Of a stretch of DNA of 64,000 nt, positions 60,133-64,000 are shown piece after piece. A program made the translations under genes and the position numbers. Within the stretch, counting starts at the first letter, position 1, and each line of letters starts with the position of its first letter. This DNA is from Streptomyces sp. STR69. GTDB taxonomy: Bacteria; Actinomycetota; Actinomycetes; Streptomycetales; Streptomycetaceae. The notes under the pieces are model-generated. The model was not told the DNA's origin, did not search any database, and saw only the letters and a list, made by a program, of their open reading frames with translations. The stretch lies in the NCBI RefSeq assembly GCF_024519455.1, contig NZ_JALJRY010000002.1, forward strand, positions 93,781-157,780. Direction: 5' to 3'.

Positions 60133-61146
60133 ATGCCACTGAAGGCCTACGGCGTACTGATCACACGCGCGGTGGACACCCGGCGCGAGGGTGCCGCCGG
60201 TACACCGCACTATCAGATCCACCTCACGGACGACGCGGGCACGCACTACCGCGCCGCCGTCAACGTCCTGTCCGCCGAGAAGCCCTCCGAGCTGCTCTAC
60301 CTCGTCAGCGAGGACTTCCAACACCCGGTCACAGCCCGCCTGGAGGGCCTGCCCAGCGGCTGGAACACCCTGCTGCCCGGACCCGGCGGCCCGAACCTCG
60401 ACTTCGTGCGCGGCAACCTCTTCGACCCGGCGCAACTGCGCACGCTCCCGCCGGACGCGAGCGGTCCCGACAACGACCTCGCCGACCTCCTCGACCACTA
60501 CGTACGACGTGCGGTCGACGACCCGGACGCCCGGCTGTACGTCTTCGGCGAGCGCTTCGGCCCCGAACCGACCGTCAAGGACAAGGTGTTCGGCTTCCTG
60601 CCCGGCAACGGCGTCCACGACATCCACATGAACCAGGGCAACAGCCGCCGCTTCAGCGGCGACGACGGGGTCTGGCAGGACGGCGGCATCCTGATCCACT
60701 TCCCGGCGCAGTCGCGCTGGGTGGGCATCTTCCTCGCCTTCCAGAGCCAGTCCTGGCACACCGACGACACCACCGGCCACACCCTGGAGGGCACCGATCC
60801 CTCGCGCAACGAGCCCGGCGGGCAGCCCGTCCGGATCGTGGCGGCCCTGGTCAACCCCCGTGGTCCGGCACCCGAGTCGGAGAACGTCACGCTCCTCAAC
60901 GCCTCGCCCGATCCCGTCGACCTGACCGGCTGGCACGTCCGGGACCGGCTGGGCAACTCCTGTGCGGTACCGGCCCCCGGCCCGCTCACCGCCGGCGCCC
61001 CGCTCCTCGTCCCGCTCACGGACGGCGTCCAACTCGGCAACCAGGGCGGCGAGATCACCCTCCTCGATGCCAATGGCCTTAAGGTGCACGGCGTTTCGTA
61101 CACCGCCGAACAGGCCGCGCGGGAGGGCTGGACCGTGGTGTTCTGA
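60133..61146 (+). CDS. DUF2278 family protein with C-terminal LTD-like domain
   Basis: A 337-residue cytosolic protein. The first two thirds match DUF2278 (YGVLITRAVDTRREG, THYRAAVNVLS, GNGVHDIHMNQGN, WQDGGILIHFP). The last part (about 245-335) reads VTLLNASPDPVDLTGWHVRDRLGN, similar to lamin-tail (LTD)-like domains. Function unknown. ATG 60133 follows GGGGGAG. Confidence 0.87.
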   Translation: MPLKAYGVLITRAVDTRREGAAGTPHYQIHLTDDAGTHYRAAVNVLSAEKPSELLYLVSEDFQHPVTARLEGLPSGWNTLLPGPGGPNLDFVRGNLFDPAQLRTLPPDASGPDNDLADLLDHYVRRAVDDPDARLYVFGERFGPEPTVKDKVFGFLPGNGVHDIHMNQGNSRRFSGDDGVWQDGGILIHFPAQSRWVGIFLAFQSQSWHTDDTTGHTLEGTDPSRNEPGGQPVRIVAALVNPRGPAPESENVTLLNASPDPVDLTGWHVRDRLGNSCAVPAPGPLTAGAPLLVPLTDGVQLGNQGGEITLLDANGLKVHGVSYTAEQAAREGWTVVF

Positions 61147-61191
61147 CGCTGCCCGGAACCTCCCTTCCGCACCGCGTGCGCGTACGGCACC

Positions 61192-62448
61192 ATGAGCCCG
61201 ACCCGCACCGCACCACCGGCCGGAGGGTGTCCCGTGGACCGTGAACTGCTTGCCGGACTTGACGAGTTGCAGCGCGACCCGTACCCGTACTACACCCGGG
61301 CCCGGCAGGCCGAGGGCCTCACCCGTCTTGCCGAACTCGACGCCTGGCTCATCGCCCGGGACGCCGACGTCCGCGAAGTCCTGCGCCGCCCCGAGGAGTT
61401 CTCCTCGGCGGTCGCGCTCCGGCCCGACGTGCTGCCCTCGCCCGCCGCGCTGGCCGTCCTCGGCGGCGGCTTCGGCGGGCGGCCGGTCGTCGTCACCGCC
61501 GACGGCGCGGAGCACCAGCGACTGCGCGCGCCCATCGTCCGCGGCCTCTCCCCGGCCCGCGTCACGGCCGTCCTGCCCTACGCCGCCGAGCGCGCCGCCG
61601 CCCTCGTGGACGCCTTCGCCGAAGACGGGCAGGTCGACCTGATGTCGGCGTACGCCCGCAGGCTCCCCGGCGAGGTGATCGGCAGGATCGTCGGCCTCGA
61701 CCCCGCCGACGTGCCCGGAGTCGTCCACGGCGGACACCGCGCCGAGGAGTTGCTGTTCCGTCCCCTGGAGGAGAGCGAGCAGGTCGCCGCGGCCGAGGAC
61801 GTCGTGGCGATGCAGCACACCCTCGACCGGTGTGCACGGGAGCGATACGACCGACCCCGCGAGGACCTCTGTTCGGAGCTGGTCGCCTCCGTCGCAGAGG
61901 GTCCGCTGACCCTGGACCACCGGCACCAACTGGTAGCCGATCTCCAGAACTTGCTGATCGCCGGACACCTCACCACCACAGCGCTCATCGGCACCACCGT
62001 CCTGCATCTGCTCCGCCACCCGCGCCAGTGGGAGCTGCTGTGCGCCGAGCCCGAGCGCATTCCCGCGGCGATCGAGGAGGCGGCCCGCTACGACACCGCA
62101 CTGCAGGGCTTCCGCAGAATCACCACCCGGCCGGTCGTCCTCGCCGGAACCGAACTCCCCGCCGGGGCAACGCTGTTCGTCGCCTTCGGCGCGGCCAACC
62201 GGGACGAACGGCGCCACCCGCGCGCCGACACCTTCGACATCACCCGCTCCCCGGCCGCCCGTCACCTCGCCTTCGGCCTCGGCGTGCACGGTTGCCCGGG
62301 CTCCCAGCTCGCCCGGGAGCAACTCCGGCTCACCCTGGAGGAGTTGACCCGCCGGCTGCCCGGTCTGCGGCTCACGGAGGGCCGTCCGGTCACCATGCGG
62401 CCCACGATGATCCACCGCTCCCCGTACGCCCTGCACCTGACGTGGTGA
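61192..62448 (+). CDS. Cytochrome P450
   Basis: A 418-residue class I P450. The haem-binding loop is FGLGVHGCPGSQLAREQ, with the axial Cys; the I-helix is LLIAGHLTTTALIG with the acid/alcohol TT pair; the K-helix E-x-x-R is EEAAR. Oxidises a small organic substrate using electrons from ferredoxin; no ferredoxin gene is next to it. ATG 61192 lies 46 bases after the DUF2278 gene. Confidence 0.94.
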   Translation: MSPTRTAPPAGGCPVDRELLAGLDELQRDPYPYYTRARQAEGLTRLAELDAWLIARDADVREVLRRPEEFSSAVALRPDVLPSPAALAVLGGGFGGRPVVVTADGAEHQRLRAPIVRGLSPARVTAVLPYAAERAAALVDAFAEDGQVDLMSAYARRLPGEVIGRIVGLDPADVPGVVHGGHRAEELLFRPLEESEQVAAAEDVVAMQHTLDRCARERYDRPREDLCSELVASVAEGPLTLDHRHQLVADLQNLLIAGHLTTTALIGTTVLHLLRHPRQWELLCAEPERIPAAIEEAARYDTALQGFRRITTRPVVLAGTELPAGATLFVAFGAANRDERRHPRADTFDITRSPAARHLAFGLGVHGCPGSQLAREQLRLTLEELTRRLPGLRLTEGRPVTMRPTMIHRSPYALHLTW

Positions 62449-62469
62449 AAGGAGCGGGCCCTGAATGGC

Positions 62470-63270
62470 TCAGGGCCGGTACACCTTCCCGGGCTCCGCC
62501 TTACCGGGCGCCAGCAGCTGTGGCACGGTCACGAACACGTACCCGCGTGCCTTCAACGCGTCGATGATGCCGGGTACGGCGGGCACGGTGCCCTGATACA
62601 GGTCGTGCAGCAGGATGATCCCGTCCCGGGTGGCCTGGGCGAGGACGCGCTTGGTGATGAGCGCGGAGTCGGTGGTCGCGTAGTCCTTGGCGGTCACGCT
62701 CCACAGGACCTCCGAGAGGCCCAGCTCACGGCATATCTTGTGCACGGTGTCGTCGGTGCGGCCCTGCGGCGGACGCATCAGCGTCGGCTTCTTGCCGGTG
62801 ATCCGCTCTATCGCGTCGTCCGTGCGTTCCAGTTCGCCGCGTATCTGCGCGGGCGTGATCCGGGTCAGGATCTTGTGGTCCCAGGTGTGGCTGGCCACCT
62901 CATGCCCCTCGGCCGCCATGCGCTTGACCAGCTCGGGGTACTTCTCGATGTGCCGCTTGCCGAGCAGGAAGAAGGTCGCCGGGACCTGCTTCTCCTTCAG
63001 GATGTCGAGCAGCCGCGCCGAGTGCTCGCTCGGACCGGCGTCGAAGGTCAGCGCGATGCACTTCGCCTCACGGCAGTCGACCGTCCCGAACCGGGCCTGC
63101 GCGGTCGCCGACACGGCATGCGTCCGGGCGGCGGCGGGCGAGGTCGTGTCGAGCTTGGTGCACCCGCTCGACGCGAGGGCCAGCGAGACGACCGCCACGA
63201 ACATGCCGACGGCACGCAACCCGGCCCGCGTTCTTTTCCTCTTCTTACGCAGAGAGCTCAGAGATGGCAT
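62470..63270 (-). CDS. Secreted polysaccharide deacetylase (NodB/CE4)
   Basis: A 266-residue exported enzyme of family CE4. The signal region (RKKRKRTRAGLRAVGMFVAVVSLALASSGC) may end in a lipobox-like SSGC, so it may be a lipoprotein. The NodB domain has LTFDAGPSEHSARLLDIL (catalytic Asp), SHTWDHKILTRI (His metal ligands), and RPPQGRTDD, with LLHDLYQGT. Likely trims acetyl groups from peptidoglycan or chitin-like glycans. ATG 63270 keeps the signal peptide; the ribosome site is weak. An inverted repeat directly upstream suggests control. Confidence 0.92.
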   Translation of the reverse strand: MPSLSSLRKKRKRTRAGLRAVGMFVAVVSLALASSGCTKLDTTSPAAARTHAVSATAQARFGTVDCREAKCIALTFDAGPSEHSARLLDILKEKQVPATFFLLGKRHIEKYPELVKRMAAEGHEVASHTWDHKILTRITPAQIRGELERTDDAIERITGKKPTLMRPPQGRTDDTVHKICRELGLSEVLWSVTAKDYATTDSALITKRVLAQATRDGIILLHDLYQGTVPAVPGIIDALKARGYVFVTVPQLLAPGKAEPGKVYRP

Positions 63271-63277
63271 GTCCAGA

Positions 63278-63309
63278 CTATACACAGCGACTATATACGG
63301 CGTGTATAG
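63278..63309. promoter_or_regulatory. CTATACAC/GTGTATAG inverted repeat, probable operator
   Basis: Eight-base arms CTATACAC (63278-63285) and GTGTATAG (63302-63309) flank a third related copy CTATATAC (63291-63298), 8-39 bases upstream of the deacetylase start. AT-rich in very GC-rich DNA, so it may also contain the -10 region. A repressor would block this promoter. Confidence 0.7.
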
Positions 63310-63347
63310 CTGATCGAGGTGGCCGGGAAAGGGACCCCGTACCCGCG

Positions 63348-63926
63348 TCAGCGGCCCTCGGACCCCAACTCCCGCCCGAGCCGCAGGTTCCAGCGCCCGG
63401 ACTGTCCGCTGAGGTCGGTCGCGGTCAGCGGAGGCACGTCGAGCCGCCAGAAAGCGGGCCCGGGCGCGCCGAGGATCGTGACCGCCAGGGCCCGTACGAG
63501 CTCCTGCTCGACCACCGCGAGGGTCCTGCCCTCGAACGTCGCCGCCACCTCCAGCCACCCGGCCGCCCGCTCGCACAGCGCCCGCACCGACTCGCCGCCG
63601 TGGGGCGCCGCGTCCGTGTCCGTCAGCCAGGACATCACCGCGTCCGGCTCCTGCGCCATCACCTCGTCGAGGGTCAGACCCCGCCAGCGGCCCATGTCGA
63701 GACCCGCCAACTCCGGCTCGGGAACGGCCGCGAGGCCGAGGGCGGACGCGGTCTCCTCGCAGCGAACGGTGGGGGAGACCAGCACCCGGTCGGCCGCCCG
63801 GAGCGAGCCGGCGGCGGACTCGGCGCGGGCCGTACCGCTCGTGTCGAGCGGGGCACCGTCGTCGAACCGGGTCTCCCGCAGGGACCGGTTCATCGCCGGT
63901 GAGATCAAGGTGATGCGGCTGGTCAC
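63348..63926 (-). CDS. Histidine-phosphatase-superfamily protein lacking RHG
   Basis: A 192-residue protein with the phosphoglycerate-mutase-like pattern: ADRVLVSPTVRCEETASALGL, DMGRWRGLTLDEV and HGGESVRALCERAAGWL. The active-site RHG is replaced (LISPAMN) and the second catalytic His region reads VVEQELVRA, so hydrolysis is unlikely. I recall this subgroup in Streptomyces as consistently RHG-less. GTG 63926 follows GGAG. The upstream gene would start beyond the window. Confidence 0.82.
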   Translation of the reverse strand: MTSRITLISPAMNRSLRETRFDDGAPLDTSGTARAESAAGSLRAADRVLVSPTVRCEETASALGLAAVPEPELAGLDMGRWRGLTLDEVMAQEPDAVMSWLTDTDAAPHGGESVRALCERAAGWLEVAATFEGRTLAVVEQELVRALAVTILGAPGPAFWRLDVPPLTATDLSGQSGRWNLRLGRELGSEGR

Positions 63927-64000
63927 TCGCTCGCTCCAGTTCTCCGGACAGGGTGTACGGACATCGTCCCGCTGTGCTGAGGGGCGGGGTCGGCCGGGAG

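Noticed and set aside
60091..62436. Minus-strand frame of about 780 codons opposite DUF2278 and P450 genes
   Set aside because: Shadow of two well supported plus-strand genes.
63927..64000. Possible cobalt or cobalamin-related gene or riboswitch at the right edge
   Set aside because: Only 74 bases remain and show no recognisable motif or structure.

Overview
The window is about 64 kb of very GC-rich DNA with the gene content of a Streptomyces or a close relative. Pointers to this are GTG/TTG starts with GGAGG-type ribosome sites, a DmdR/IdeR-type iron box before a FhuF-like ferric reductase, an actinobacterial xanthine dehydrogenase operon next to a PucR regulator, a Ser/Thr kinase with a beta-propeller sensor, a DUF2637 protein, and a surface protein with an LAxTG-type sorting signal. 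I see no rRNA, tRNA, CRISPR array or intact insertion sequence. No species is assigned.

Left part (1-8030): one end of a small biosynthetic gene cluster. A leftward operon encodes an alpha/beta hydrolase, an MFS exporter, a PCP-thioesterase didomain, a TrmO/TsaA-like SAM methyltransferase, a HemN-like radical SAM enzyme and a Cys/Met-type PLP protein that runs off the window. Divergent from it are a free-standing NRPS adenylation domain and a small protein with a tautomerase-like N-terminal proline. Together they look like a split one-module NRPS that loads one amino acid, modifies it on the carrier and releases it. The PLP protein has proline where the catalytic lysine should be. Next come a broken secreted CBM2-metallopeptidase gene (8052-9144), a secreted lectin-pectin methylesterase-polygalacturonase (9202-11919), and, divergent from that, an ECF sigma factor fused through a zinc-binding motif and a membrane span to a pectate-lyase-like beta-helix (12123-14312). 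These last two look like a pectin sensing and degrading pair.

Middle (14349-20500): an XRE/MmyB regulator faces a decayed oxidoreductase cluster. CMD-like, cupin, SDR and DUF2255 genes are intact, but an alcohol dehydrogenase and an MFS gene have lost their 5' parts and an aldo/keto reductase has lost its 3' part. A sortase-type surface protein follows.

20900-38750 is mostly housekeeping or common Streptomyces genes: a 23-codon leader ORF before rsgA, an Ada-AlkA fusion overlapping ogt, a PPOX-like flavoprotein, a secreted SGNH esterase, DUF456, a LuxR-like regulator, a PP2C-like protein, poxB, a membrane-anchored HTH protein, an anti-sigma-type ATPase, DUF2637, an iron-regulated FhuF and a GntR regulator. 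38867-47542 is purine catabolism: pucR divergent from three xanthine dehydrogenase subunits, a purine permease and xdhC. 47553-50500 holds a kinase and a LysE exporter.

50408-59573 is the most interesting accessory block: a compact leftward operon of DUF4231/SLATT-like membrane protein, TIR protein, MoxR-type AAA ATPase and vWA-like protein, divergent from a giant NACHT plus nuclease-like plus DUF2075-helicase protein. This matches the general plan of vWA-MoxR-effector conflict (anti-phage) systems, here apparently with two candidate effectors. The right end (59578-64000) has an SRPBCC protein, a DUF2278 protein, a P450, a polysaccharide deacetylase with a striking operator-like inverted repeat, and a histidine-phosphatase-family protein without its catalytic histidines.
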